From NCBI GenBank assembly GCA_024195585.1, contig SWBL01000027.1:1-64000 (forward strand): a stretch of 64,000 nucleotides of DNA, written 5' to 3'. This DNA comes from Aureobasidium sp. EXF-3400. Taxonomy: Eukaryota; Ascomycota; Dothideomycetes; Dothideales; Saccotheciaceae. Made by a program: the position numbers and the translations under genes. Positions 46,806 through 58,798 of the stretch are shown one piece after another (within the stretch, counting starts at the first letter, position 1; every line of letters begins with the position of its first letter). The notes beneath the pieces are model-generated. The model made no database searches. It saw only the letters and a list, made by a program, of their open reading frames with translations, and was not told where the DNA came from.

Positions 46806-47649
46806 ATGATTGAACTGGTTCACCTCGGCGTGGCTGTTAATGACCTACATCTGCAACACACTGCCCAAGATCTGGTTCTCGTCTCTCAACCTATCGCAAT
46901 ATCGGATCCCGAATACCTTGATGGATACGGCATTAGTCAATCAACCCGTCAAGCCTACTATAAGACAGGTTGTCTACGTTCGCTTAGGTCTGGCCGCGCG
47001 GTTCCACACCCCCTGCAGATGAGTCTTGAGAAGGCCAAACCATTGCGTATGAAGGACGACTTACCTGGTCTACATCATCCGGAGAACGTGCTGCTAACCA
47101 AACTCTGCATCATTTACCTCAAGCACATAGACGGCGCTGCTGTACTGCCATGGCTAAAGCGCACGTGTGAATTAGCAAAAGCTGCCAAAAAAAAAAAAAA
47201 AAGAAGAAAAAAAAGAACAGCCGCCCATCTGTGGATACCTACCGGAGCAAACAGAAGAGATGCAAGTCTTTGAGCGATTCGCCGATGATGCCACAATGAT
47301 CCGCCGCAAGTTTCCGCGTGGTGTTGTGACGAGATTGAAAGTTAGTTGCAAGCCAGGATACCAAACGCTTTACAATGATGTTATCGCACCACAATTCAAA
47401 ACTGGAGTATGGTGTGGCCTGACATTTCAGGCCTCTTATATACCACAAGAGCTGTCGATGCCTGCTTTACCTGAAATAACAGTCAACGGTATCCATTTTA
47501 CTTTCTGGTCCGAAGGAGAACGCCTGGAGATCATATACGACATCCAGCAAATGCAAGATGATCGGAGTATATGTTACCCTCAGGGTGTTTTAGTTCCAGC
47601 CTCCTCATATGCTAAAGTGTGTAACGCATATAGCTATAGAAATGTATAA
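46806..47649 (+). pseudogene. Repeat-flanked ORF broken at an A16 tract
   Basis: Two overlapping frames look like one protein. The first runs from ATG at 46806 to 47273 and is protein-like up to TCELAKAA. At an A16 run (47187-47202) the coding sense moves to the +1 frame, which continues through GYLPEQTEEMQVFERFADD and on to a stop at 47649. The tract thus holds one base too many to keep the frame. Causes could be a sequencing error, real inactivation, slippage at transcription, or a hidden intron. No known family is recognised in either half. Copies R2 and R3 flank it, so it may be the remains of a mobile unit or a recently arrived gene. Confidence 0.35.
47187..47202 (+). repeat. A16 homopolymer run
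   Basis: Sixteen consecutive A, followed by GAAG and a further eight A. The run lies exactly where the reading frame of the surrounding ORF shifts. Confidence 0.8.
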
Positions 47650-47760
47650 TGGCAATAGAAAATAAGATGGTTTCCACTGAGAGGCTACAATTGTCGACTC
47701 TCTGTGGACAAACCTCTGCTCCCTAAAAGTATTGTGCCTTTTTATAGTTTATGTTTTACT
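47605..47760 (+). repeat. Diverged interspersed repeat, copy R3
   Basis: Partial copy at the 3' end of the broken ORF. It shares AAAGTGTGTAACGCATATAG with the start of R1, and CTCTCTGTGGAC plus TTGTGCCTTTTTATAGTTT with R1/R2. The later CATCG...TTGGAGAGA block is not recognisable. Confidence 0.5.
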
Positions 47761-48175
47761 CTTAGCTATATTCGGAGTACGGTGGAAGTTACAGACTTTA
47801 GTACACGGGGAGGACGGGACCCAGAGGAAATCCCTAATATCTGGAGAGAGAATTGACAGTCTAATCAGCGATCTGAAAACCCAGAGGCTTCCCCGAAAGC
47901 ATGCATCATCAATACCACTAGCTTTTCCACGGTCACATCTGGATGATAATGATTCGCAGGCTACGAAGCGGAATGATGTACTCTGCAGGCTTTAGCATCA
48001 AACCAGCTAGTTGATTTCAGCTAGAGACGTATCAGCTATTGCAAAAAAGGGAGCAGTCAAAGAAAGAAAAAAAGAGGTGCATTTTAGACACTATTTGTTG
48101 TAGATATAAAACTAGAAATTACTAATTATGGTTGATAGAAGCTTATTGGATTATTCTCTCCTTTCAAGACAACTT
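47761..48175. other. Intergenic stretch
   Basis: No gene is seen. It lies beyond the broken ORF and R3 and before the 3' end of the GLEYA gene on the other strand. Confidence 0.4.
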
Positions 48176-50417
48176 TCACTCCTGGCCGAAAGCAGGGAAA
48201 GGAGGAGCAGTAGTCTCATCACAAGAGTACTGGACGATGAAGTCGGACTCGGAAGTGTTGTTGTCAAGAATGGTGGTGCCATCAGGTGCCTGGATGGAAA
48301 AGGCAAATCTGACCGGTCCACCTTGCTGGCCAAAGAAGATGCGGAAAGGAAGGTAATCTCCGGCCTCCAGAGTGTACGTAGTGGTCGCGGAACTGCCAAG
48401 AGGGGCGTATGCAGCTGCGTTGCTTCTGTTCCAGCCGCTCTGGGCCTTTGCTCCAAGCCACAGGAAGACAATGTCGTCGGGGTTTGAAAGGGTGAAGGTG
48501 TAGGTACCAGCAACCTGGGCGAAGATCTAATACTCTGTTAGCACACTGCGTAATTCACTTTCTGAATCTTCTCAACTTACGTAGCCACGGTGGTTCAGGA
48601 CGAAGTATTGGGACATCGCCTCGTGGCCGTAGATCTGGACTTCAACATTGTCGTATACCTCAACGTCGATGCCGCCAACCTTGGCTGTGGTGTCATACCA
48701 AGTTGGCTGTCTCTTTGCGTAGTTAGAGGGCTCCACGTTTCCGACGTTGTCGCCCTCAGTATACACGGGCTCAGCGTAGTAAGCAAATTGAATGCCCTTG
48801 TTGCCGCAAGCACTAGGAATGGGAGAGGCAGTGACGGTGGCGATAAATGATGTCTCGAGAGTGGTCTGAGTAGCGGCCTGGACTGTGACGATAGGTGCAG
48901 TAGAAGTAGAGGTGCTGGTGGCTTGAGTAACCACCATGGAGCAGGCGCTAGAAAGAACAGAAACAGGGTACTTTGTCAAGACAGCGGGAGTCGACAAAGA
49001 TGCAGAGACGTCAGTCGCAGCAGTGCGCTTGGCGATGCCAGCAGTGATCGTGGTGGTGGCCAAAACAGTGCTGGTGGCCATGGGAGTAACAACGGTTGAA
49101 GGAGTGACGGTAGCAACAAGAGCGCTGTATCCAAGAGCTGCGGAGCAGAAAGGCTGGAGAGTGGCGTAGTTGATGTCGATAGAAGCCTGGTGAACAGCAC
49201 CGTTGGTGTCGCCCTGCTTGGGGTTGAAACCAGGGTTTGAGGTGTTGGTGAAGGTGTAAGAGTACTCAATCATGTAGTCTGGCAGGATTTAGTTGATGTT
49301 ATTTCGATAGCATCTTGCTAGACTCACGATCGTTTCCACGGTACTGGCCCTTGTTGGTAGCGTAGCTGGAGTCCCAAGCCTCGGTATAGCTAAGGTGTGT
49401 TAGTTCTTCGTCCCACAACATGACATGGAATACTCACAGAGCACAGTATTGGCCTTGAACGTTAGAAGTCTTGTTGAGATAGAGGATGTAAGTGTTGAAG
49501 AAATTGCAGAGCTTGACGGAAGCGCCGTTGCTAGGAGGGTGGGCAGTGTTGTAAGCGTTCTGAGCTTGGCAGTGGGCAGCACAGAGAGAAGCGTTGAAAG
49601 GACCCTGATTGAAGATACGGCTGCCCATGTATGTATCATAGCCCTCATGGTCAAGAGGAGCGTTAATGGCAGCGTTATTGAGGTACTGGACGTTACCGAA
49701 ACCAGCAGGGACTTCGAGGGTGTTATTCATGTAACCGTTCGAACCAGCGATGGCAACCTGGAACTGGTTGCGCCATTGACCGTAGTTGTTGGCGTTGGAC
49801 GAAGAAACAGGACCTCCCCAGAATACGCACTTGATCATGGTCACTGACGAAGGGTTACTGCAGCCAGTACCGGGGTCAACGCTAGGATCTCTTTCAAAGT
49901 ACAAGTTGAAAGACATGCAACCATTGATGGCATTGCACTTAGAAGCACATCTCTGGCTGTCATAGGAAGAGAGTGTAGTGTAGCCAAGATATCCATAAGC
50001 ATTGTTACTTGCGTTCAGGTTGGTGAAGGTGTTCGAATATCCAGAGGGAGTGGGAGCTGATGAAGCAGCAACAGCAAATGCAGTGTTGGCTGCAAATGCA
50101 GCTACAGTGTCTTCTGCAGTGTTTGTAGGAGGAGCATAGTCTCCAGTGACTCCAGTGGGCTGAGGGGCACAAGCGCTTCGCTTCTCGATGACTGCGAGGG
50201 GAGTTTGGGTAGCGATGGCGCTGACGTCCACCAAAATCGAAGTAATGTCATCAGTAGCTTGAGCGGCGAGAGAGGTCACATCGTAGGTGACACTGGAAGC
50301 AGTTGTAGTGTAGGAAATGTTGGGCTGTGCGATGACCATATCCAAGTCGATTAGCTGAGGAGCAGGAAGGGCAGCGGCCAAGGCTGCGAAAGCCGGAACG
50401 GCCAGAGAGTAACGCAT
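48176..50417 (-). CDS. Secreted GLEYA-domain adhesin-like protein
   Basis: Four exons (50417-49438, 49389-49328, 49278-48581, 48526-48176) give 696 residues. A signal peptide (about 1-20, AVPAFAALAAALPAP) and a Kex2-type KR site (79-80) precede a Cys-containing region (CASKCNAINGCMSF), which looks apple/PAN-like. A Ser/Thr/Ala-rich linker follows with a second KR. The C-terminal about 507-690 is a GLEYA domain: GIQFAYYAEP takes the place of the name-giving motif, then AGTYTFTLSNPDDIVFLWLG and FFGQQGGP. GLEYA domains resemble PA14 lectins and are known from yeast adhesins that bind sugars on cell surfaces. No GPI signal is visible; it ends in FPAFGQE. The splicing keeps all joins in frame. Confidence 0.88.
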
Positions 50418-51642
50418 GATGAAAGAAGAGAGTGATTATGGTAGGAGATAAGGAATGACTGAGAAGATGAAAACAATGAGAAAGAAGGAAGGAATGATCT
50501 AGTTGATCTGTGATGATCGACTGGGTATTGATGTTCTACATACAGAGAACTTGAGCTTCTTCTTATATCTCAGCCTCTGACTTACCCTGTTATACCAAGG
50601 CATTGATATTTCGTCGGTCATCTCCTCTGTATCCCGCGATCCGAAGCTTCACAGACTGCTATTACAGAAACGAAGCCATAGATGGAAAGAGGTGATGAAG
50701 CAAGCAAGCCCAACATGGCTGCCATTGACCGAAAACAGGCTCGTGTATGGTCTGTGGCGTCTAAATGGCTTCTGAGGCTGCGGCACTTACATCAAGCCGC
50801 AGCAGGCGCAATGCTGAGGTACAAAACTTTCTGTAGACCGACTCAGTGCATTGCGGCGAATGAGGTTTTCGAGATTTTCGAAGACCTTAGTATTGGAAAT
50901 CGAGAGCTGAGCTGAACAATATACGAAGTAGAGACGGACGCTCCGGACCACTAGCGCAGATCCTCTGAGGGTTTGGATGGCGAAATTTCCTGCTCAGATC
51001 TTAGTATGGCCGTGTTGCTGGGAGTCAAGACGGATGATCGGTGTAGTAGAGATGCCAAGGTGCATCAGTAATAAGAAGAGAGTTTGTGGCTTGTGGGGTT
51101 TGTCCAGGCGAGGCTGGTGATAAGTGGCCATATGTCTTGGTCATATTAGGGCCGTGAACATCCGTGGCTCGCTCAGCGTGTTTATCGCGAAACCAGACTC
51201 GACCGCTCAACTTCATGCGTGAGGACTTATGGGCTGCCTATGATCTCAACTGTGCAATCTCGAGTCTATGTCCTCTCGTGATATGTACAGACTCGTGAAG
51301 ATGTACGAGTATCGCTCTTGACTCGCTAGTCCCAACGGTTATAACACAGACCTTCGTGGTCGCGGCGGAAAAATTCTGAAAGCCGAAGCGACCTCATTTC
51401 CACCTCTGTACAAGCTAGTGGTTGCTATACATGTACACGAATGCTCCGCCTCCTTGATCCAAGAGGATCATGGCGGCTTTTGCTCAGCTGCACAAAGAAG
51501 ATTGCAAAAATTGGTAGAGGGCCATGAGACACATATCACACACATACTGAAGACTCTATCTAATGAAGCCTGACTCAGGCATGAAAAATGCTAGAGAATT
51601 ACATCACTAAACAACCATGTCGAAGTTACCTCGTGAAGCTGT
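50418..51642. other. Intergenic region upstream of the GLEYA gene
   Basis: It carries the GLEYA gene promoter and the 3' end of the GH31 gene. The part next to the GLEYA start is purine-rich. I see no gene. Confidence 0.45.
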
Positions 51643-54622
51643 CTATACAGAAACCATGAAAGGTCCGGTGAGCTTTTGGTCGAACTGAACCAGAACGTGA
51701 TGGGTGGAACTGTCAAAGCTCCAGTCATTATCTCCGCATTTGTTCCATTCGTGGTCATCGTCATCCTGCTTCCACTGTGGTGCCTGACCGGAATGACTGA
51801 TCTGACCAAGAAGAGTTACCATGACAACCCGGTTGTCTTCAGCCTCGTAGTCGAAGCTGCCAGAGACATTGAGCAACCCATTTTCATACTCGAAAGTGAT
51901 CTCAGATGTGGCATTCTGTATGATGCTGTCTCCGTCATCAAGGTATAACGAGCCACTGGCTTTGCCGTCGCGTCCTGGTGCAATGACGATATTGAAAGGC
52001 TGCTTGCGCACATCCGTAGTCGTGTAGCCTGATGCGTTGCGCATGGGGATAATCGAGCCACCACGGATGTAGAGAGGAATATCAGTCAAATCGACATCCG
52101 AAATTGTGATATTAGCGCCTGTGCCCTCGACAGTCTTGAATGTCTTGAAGTCGTAGAATCGGTCATTAGGAAAGTAAACATCCACACTGGTCGAATTCTC
52201 CTCAGTGACAGGAGCGACCAGAACCGCGTCGCCATAGAAGAACTGAAGATCGAGAGCAGAAGTGGCCTTGTCGTGGGGATACAGAAAGAAGGTCGGGCTG
52301 ATACACGGTGTTCCGTCCACGTTCTGCTTGTGCATTGCTGTATAAATGTAGTCGAGAAGCTTATAACGGATGTCAATCGATTTGCGAGCGGACTCTGCGA
52401 CAGTTTCCCACAGGTAAAACTCCTGGGGGATGGAGCTGTCACCATTATGCGATCTCATAAACGGAGAAAAAGCACCGAGAGACGCCCAGCGAGCACAAAG
52501 GCTTATCGTTGTATTACCCGCAAATCCGCATATGTCACTACCAACCATGGGAATCTGGTAGATAGCTGCAAAATCGAGCATACCTTGGATGGATTGACGG
52601 TAGAGCTCCCAGGTGGACATATTGTCACCAAGCCACTTCCCAACGGCCTTGCCCGCACCCGCGAAGGTAGAACGAGTGATCACCAATGGTCTTCTTCCTG
52701 GTCTGCGTGCTTCAAGTGCGTTTCTTGAGTAAATGCTCATCATAGTTCCGTACAGATTGTGAACATCAAGCTCTACATGACCATCGAAATGGACGATATC
52801 GGTGTCAAGAGTGTTGTTGGAGACACCCCCATAGGACTCAACAGTGTTTGCGTTGCCAATCTGGTAAGGAGGTGCCAGGAGGTCGCGGTTCGGAAACCCA
52901 ACACGTGCAGATGACTGGCGCCTATCGGGAGGCGAATATTGCAGACCGACTGAACGCTTAGCAGGGTTATTGACACCAACTGAGCGCTTGGTCGCACCAG
53001 GGTCAGAAGCGGGAGCAAGCCATGGAGGAGCATATGCAAGATCATCCGGAGGGTACGGGCTGCTGGCATTAGGCTGGAACGCCTCGGGGAAACCTGGAAT
53101 AGGCCGAGGAGCAGATCTGATGTCAGGTCTCGTGGGAGGGAAGCCACGATCTTCGGCACTCTTCTCAGGATTCGAGCCGAAGTAGTTGAAATTTGCAGCT
53201 TCGTTCATATCGATCCACAGTCCATCAGCGTCTATTCCAGTCTCCGCGTTGAAGAACTCAGCAAACTCGTTGTTCCAGTACTCGGCAGCATCAGGATGGA
53301 ACCAGTCAGGGAAAGCAGTGACACCAGGCCAGACGACGCCCTGGTAGATAGAGCCGTTCTTCTGAAGGAGAATACCTTGATCGCGAGCACGGAGGAAAGA
53401 CTCGTAAGGCAGACCGTGCTCACGTTCCGTCTGATAAGCCATAGCAGGGTCCACCATAACAATGTAATGCTGGTTGTGCTCATGGAGGTAATCTACGTAC
53501 TCGCGAACACGAGCGAGAGGGAACCGATCAGGATCGGTAGTCATAATATATCGTTCATACATGTAATCAATATCCGTCCCTGAAAAACATGTTAGACAAG
53601 ACTTTTATACTTTTGCTTGCACAATACTCACACATGGTCTCCAGTGGAATCGCGGCAGCGGAGTAGTTGTAGACAACTTCAGCGATGGCGTAGAAGTCGC
53701 GGTACCCATAGCGGCATTGATGGAAACCGAAGCCCCAGTAGGGCATCATTGCAGCTTTCTGAGTTACGCTACTGTACTCTTGCGCAACCTCAATGGGGCT
53801 AGGACCATCCAAGAAATACAAGTCAATGATACCACCCAAGATATTGTATTCAAGATATTGACCGAGGGTTTCGGTCTTATTGATCTTGATGTCCATACCT
53901 GAGGACGACAGCAGGAAAACTCCATGAGTGCCAGATTCTACTCTGTGATCAAAGTAGACAGGGTGGTTGCCGTAGAGGTTAGTACCTGAAGGAATGCCAT
54001 AGGCATCTCTCGACCACATCGTGCGGGTGTAGTCGGTTGTGTTCAGACGAAAAGAATCAGAGTGCTCTCCGAGACCGTATATATTAGATTTTTCTGGAAG
54101 AGAAGTGCGCAGACGAAGATACTGCTCCTCAAAGATGATAGGAGACTCAGAAGTGTCAAAAAGTACTTCTTGATTCGATTTACGAGTGACCTTGAAGCTG
54201 AAGGGACTCTGTTCCATCGAGAACTCGAGAGTCGCATCATCAGATGAGACTGAGTCGTTAGCATTTGGTGTAGGGAACACGCTAGTAGGGACTTGGTAGG
54301 CAATCTGGTCTTCGTCCTCAATCTTGACGTGTAAACGTTTTTCTTTTATTGTTAGCGAGACGATCGTTAGTCTTTAGAGCTCGATGGACGCACTTGAATC
54401 GTAATTCACAAGCAGGCGAAGGTTCTGAACATCTGCTCCGTAGGTATTGCAAGCTGGGCCAGCCAATGTCAATTTGGCGATAAGACCTGTGCCTGTGTTG
54501 ACAATATTTGATGCTGAGTATCCAGGACAGTCATCGATGTTTCCTGCAGCCTGTGTTTGGAACACAGCGGCGCTAGAAACGCTCCACAAAAGCACCAGTC
54601 CGTAGAGCGCCTTGAGTAGCAT
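51643..54622 (-). CDS. Secreted GH31 alpha-glucosidase
   Basis: The enzyme cleaves terminal alpha-linked glucose from maltose, maltooligosaccharides and starch. Three exons (54622-54394, 54342-53632, 53579-51643) give 958 residues. There is an N-terminal signal sequence ([19 protein letters not shown]). The nucleophile box [12 protein letters not shown] has D437, and the acid/base box KWLGDNMS has D632. [16 protein letters not shown] is conserved as in fungal family members. The start is the ATG at MLLKALYG; 36 upstream codons extend the frame without a better signal peptide. After the nucleophile, a variable Pro-rich loop holds two near-identical dibasic motifs (KRSVGV and KRSVGL). Fungal alpha-glucosidases such as the A. 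niger enzyme are processed into two chains, so this loop is a possible but unproven cut site. Confidence 0.94.
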
Positions 54623-57600
54623 CTTCGGAAGTCGAGATTTGTCTTGTCCATCATCATGCGAAGGAGATTCAGCTTTATACTGGCAAAAGGTAAGTAGCAC
54701 AGCCACCAGCGCACATCCAATTGAGAACATTGATCATATACACGGCTGCTTTTTCGGAGACGCAGTTGCGTGCGCCGAGGTTGTGCGGTATGTCGTCTGG
54801 GATGGCTCGAAAGCTTCCCTGCCGTTGCAACGGGTCATCTTGATGGCGGACACGGGAAGGCGCGATGCAGGAAGATGCGGAGGAATTCTTGGAGGCTCGC
54901 ACCTGCGTAGGCCAAGTCCTCAAAAGGACAACAGCAGGAGTTTTGAGTTCAGCGGACAGAGCCAAGACATTAAGCCGTTCGTACAAAACCATGCGATCAC
55001 CGCGATGATGCTTTCTCGTGCGTTGCGCATGCAAGGCGTAGGTGAGTGCGGAGCGCGACAGCGATGCCAAGGCTGTTTCCGCCCATGAACTTCCACCTTC
55101 GAAAAGGACAACCCGTCTTTTTCCATCTTTTTCCATACCTTCCCCTTCATGAAGTGGAGATACAACATGTTGCCCCTCTTCCTCGGGTACTTGGCAGAGT
55201 ATCGTGCTTTGATATGGGTATCCTGACTTTGGCCTTGGGCGCGCTGTGCGTGCGTGTGGAGCGTTGTGTTCGTTGTCGCGGATCGCGTTGCTGCTAAAGA
55301 GAAGACCAGAATGTATATAAATCAGTTTGCAGCCTGAAAATTGTATTGCCATCGAATGAATACCGAGCGATGTTAACGATGCGATCTGATACGCGACGAG
55401 CTGACCGTTCATCCGCAAGGAAGGATCGACCTCTACACAAAAAGATAATGTCGAATCCTCAGCCGAGTGAAGCAGGATGTTCTTCCTGCACGTGGCTGGG
55501 TACGACCTCATGCAGCCAACAACTCACTCTGTCGCGTTCCATTCGTCATGGACGGTAAAAGTGGCTAAATGCTTGAATATCGGAGGATCCGATGGCATGA
55601 TTGTTTGCGCCTTGCTTCAACTGTTTCATGGAGACTCGTCCACGCGGGTCAATGGAGGACGCGCTGCATGACCTTTTCAACAGTGCCAACGAGTGCGATG
55701 TATCAGCATCATTGATCGAACCTATTTAGCACGTTTTCGGAGAAAGAATACCGACAAGTCAAGCGGGTGAACGTCATGGACCGATGGTGCTAGAAGAAGC
55801 TTTCTTGAATGTCAAGTCTCGAACATTGTATTTATCATATAAGAAGCCACAACACAACCTTGAACGCAATAATCCCCTAAGATATGTCTGACTCCATCCG
55901 AGGCTTTATCAAAAGCAAGATTTGTTCTTGCTATGAGTACAATGCGTGATAATAGCGCAAATAAGCACTCGAGACATACCAAAATTCTTGTGACGATGGT
56001 GACCCTGTCGTATACTCATTTTAGCCACCAAATCATCTTGTTTACATTACTCGCCCGAGCCAGACAACTATAACTTTGGAGTCAAGGACGATGATATCTC
56101 TGTCATCGCCTGCTGGGCGTGCGAAAGTATTTAGAGCACCATCGTCTTAAATTAGCCTCGCTCGATTGACATTTAGCTCACTGTCAAAACTATGACTAGA
56201 CCACAGTACATTAGAACCTGCATAACTACCAGCGTCGAGCTTCCGCCTTCGCATGAGCTTTACACTCGTATCTGTATTCCTAGCCTTCCCTTGTTCAGAG
56301 GTATGTAACTTCCATCACACTCCGACCACAACACAGAGTAAGGTATACGCTATGAAAAGACACAATCTCATTCGGAAACCAATATTGTCCATAGAGAGTC
56401 CATAGTTCGTTGCTTCTTAATGGGGACTGTCCAGATTCCTGGTAGTATTATGCATTTCTACAGCTATACGCGTTGTATTCTTTTGAACACGGGGAGGAGG
56501 TGAGGTAGATGTTTCTGCCTGTGGCATCACTGGCCATACAGCCTCGCGAACCAGTCTCGGTGGGGAGCATATCGGGAAATGCTGTAGAAATCCAGTAACC
56601 AGTATTGCCATCACGAAGACATGGCGCCATTGCTCTGTACCACAGAGGTTGTCTCATTTGAGGACGTGGAAGTTACTAGTTGTAGGCCTGACACCAATTG
56701 AAGCAGCGACTGTCAAACGTCTAGTAAGATATTCGGTGAACCTCCTCGGTATATCTTGAAGCGAAGCTCGTGTCGATCTCCAGCGGGGTCATCGCTAGAT
56801 TTTCGGGGAGTCATATTCCTCGACATACCTGTTTAAGTATACTGTTTAAGTATACTGTTTACAGCGGAAACCAATCCTATACGGTAGACGACCTACCCTT
56901 GCAGCCGTAGATGGACCTGCATTGCAAAGGTCTGGCCTCAATTTCTTCTCTATGCGCGATATTGCTATAACAAAACTTGCGCGAAACATGCGGAGAGGGT
57001 TCCAGCCACCGGCGCATCCTTCGTGTTGGAGATGGTCTTGCAGGCAGAGTCATAATGGCAGGCAGACCTGCAGTACAATCCTTGCTGTTCCGCGACAGCT
57101 GCTTTCTTCTGTTCAGCCGGTATCTCTGTTGATTCACCAAAGCCGTTAATGCTTCGCCCATAATTGCACTCACTTTGTCTCTGGTTTGAATGCCTAAGAA
57201 CGGGCAAGCGTTAGAGATAGTGGAGTCAGAGTCAGACACGCTGCGAAGCATCGAAGAGTTTCTTAGCACCGTCTCTGATGATCGCTTGCCAAGTGAAAGC
57301 GTTGTCAATAATCGGGACCAGAAGCACAGAGAGTGAGTGGCGAAGGATGAGCATTGAGGAGGACAAGCGAGATGGTCGAAGGCAGAAGACTGGGTACTTG
57401 ATCCTCCATCTGTGGTTCACAGAGCCAGCGGTCCGACGGGACATTCAATCTCGATTTTCGTGATTTTTGATTCGTTGATCCCAAGGGAAAAAACTCCGAG
57501 TGCGTTCCACGGCGTTGGCATGTTTTCTGCTCGATGCAACCTCGCGAGCCTCGGAGTCTCGGACGACTTGACCTGGCAAGTTGAACCTGCACTTGAGCGA

Positions 57601-58798
57601 AGAGCGAGAATTCCGCGGGCCGCGTCAACTGTATGACATAACCCTCACGCGGTGATGGTGATGGACGACAGCGGGAGGTCGTGCTCGCTGTCAGGGGAAG
57701 GCTGAACAAAGAAGGAGTCACGTTGATCCTTGGCCGAGCTTGGCAAGTTCATCCTTCGCTCTGCGAAACTCATGCAGGCACAAACACGAATTCGAGTGAC
57801 AAACACTTCCTTTTCCTTCGATCCTCTTGCCAGCCGCCTTCCGGTTGCTATTTTTCGATCGATTTGCTTCTTGTTCCTGAACGACCCCACAGAATACCCC
57901 AGTCAATGCCACGGGACGACGGCAGGGTTTCTTGAGCTTCTTGAGCTTCTCAACATCATTCGTTCATTCTCCATTTTCTTTTCGTCATGTTACCCACACT
58001 CACACTCGTACTCGCACGTATCGAAATACCATCTCCTTGGAATTGATGCTACCACCCTACTGAGATCTTCAACTCAGCCTGCCTGTTCCTCTTCGGCCCT
58101 GCCGCCGACAACCGCGAAACGTGAGATGCAATGATTTTCGCCTTTGTTGATGCTCGCAATTTTCATCTTGTATTGTGGACCCAACAGCAAACTAACCATG
58201 CAAAACCAGAGATTGCTGTAACATGCTGATAAAATTTTCTCAAATCAACAAGGCGAGTTCTGGAGTTGTCAGTCATGCTCTGTTTTAGGTAAGCTCAGCC
58301 GGGAATAGCATATGGAAGTGATATTCACATGTACCCGAGTACCCGCATCCTCCTCTTTTGCCTTTCTACTGTTGGGATACGGATTTGAGTCAGAAGTCTG
58401 CAACCCGAGTGGTCGACATGATCTGTGACTGGGGCTTTACCTAACAGGATGCCTTTTGTCAGCCACCTCCACTTCCTACACTCGAGCCAATGTTGAGCTG
58501 CAGTTCGTATTGATGACGCCCAAGTCGACTCTCAAGTTCCGTCTGCATCTTGATGCTAGGGCAGGCTATGACATCTATGAGAAAATGGCTGGTGATCATC
58601 GTCGATACACCATGTTGATCATAGTTGCACCTCTCGCAAGTTGTGTATAAAGAGATGATGCTTGACCTCCCATATCTTCTCTATCACTCACAACCACTTG
58701 TCGAATACCACGACAACAAGGACATCTTCCGATCTCATCTTCCCTTCGCTTTCTTTCTACCTTCGCTCAAAGTACCTTTTCGTTGTCGAAAGTCCGAA
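54623..58798. other. 4.2-kb gene-free region between GH31 and PIR/But2 genes
   Basis: Divergent upstream space of two surface or secreted genes. No intact gene can be supported. A 278-codon frame (54675-55511, -) ends 53 bases before the GH31 start and is rejected. A 143-codon frame (56877-57308, -) is slightly more protein-like but has no recognisable domain. A short tandem repeat sits at 56829-56861. Confidence 0.5.
56829..56861. repeat. Short tandem repeat, TGTTTAAGTATAC unit
   Basis: Two full copies and a partial third copy of a 13-base unit containing the palindrome GTATAC. No function is evident. Confidence 0.75.

Noticed and set aside
54675..55511. 278-codon frame on the minus strand just upstream of GH31
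   Set aside because: No domain or conserved pattern, amino-acid composition looks random, and it sits in the GH31 promoter region, ending 53 bases before its ATG.
58625..58798. Upstream in-frame extension of the But2 gene
   Set aside because: It would bury the signal peptide MKYTLQSLALASVASA behind 58 unrelated residues.
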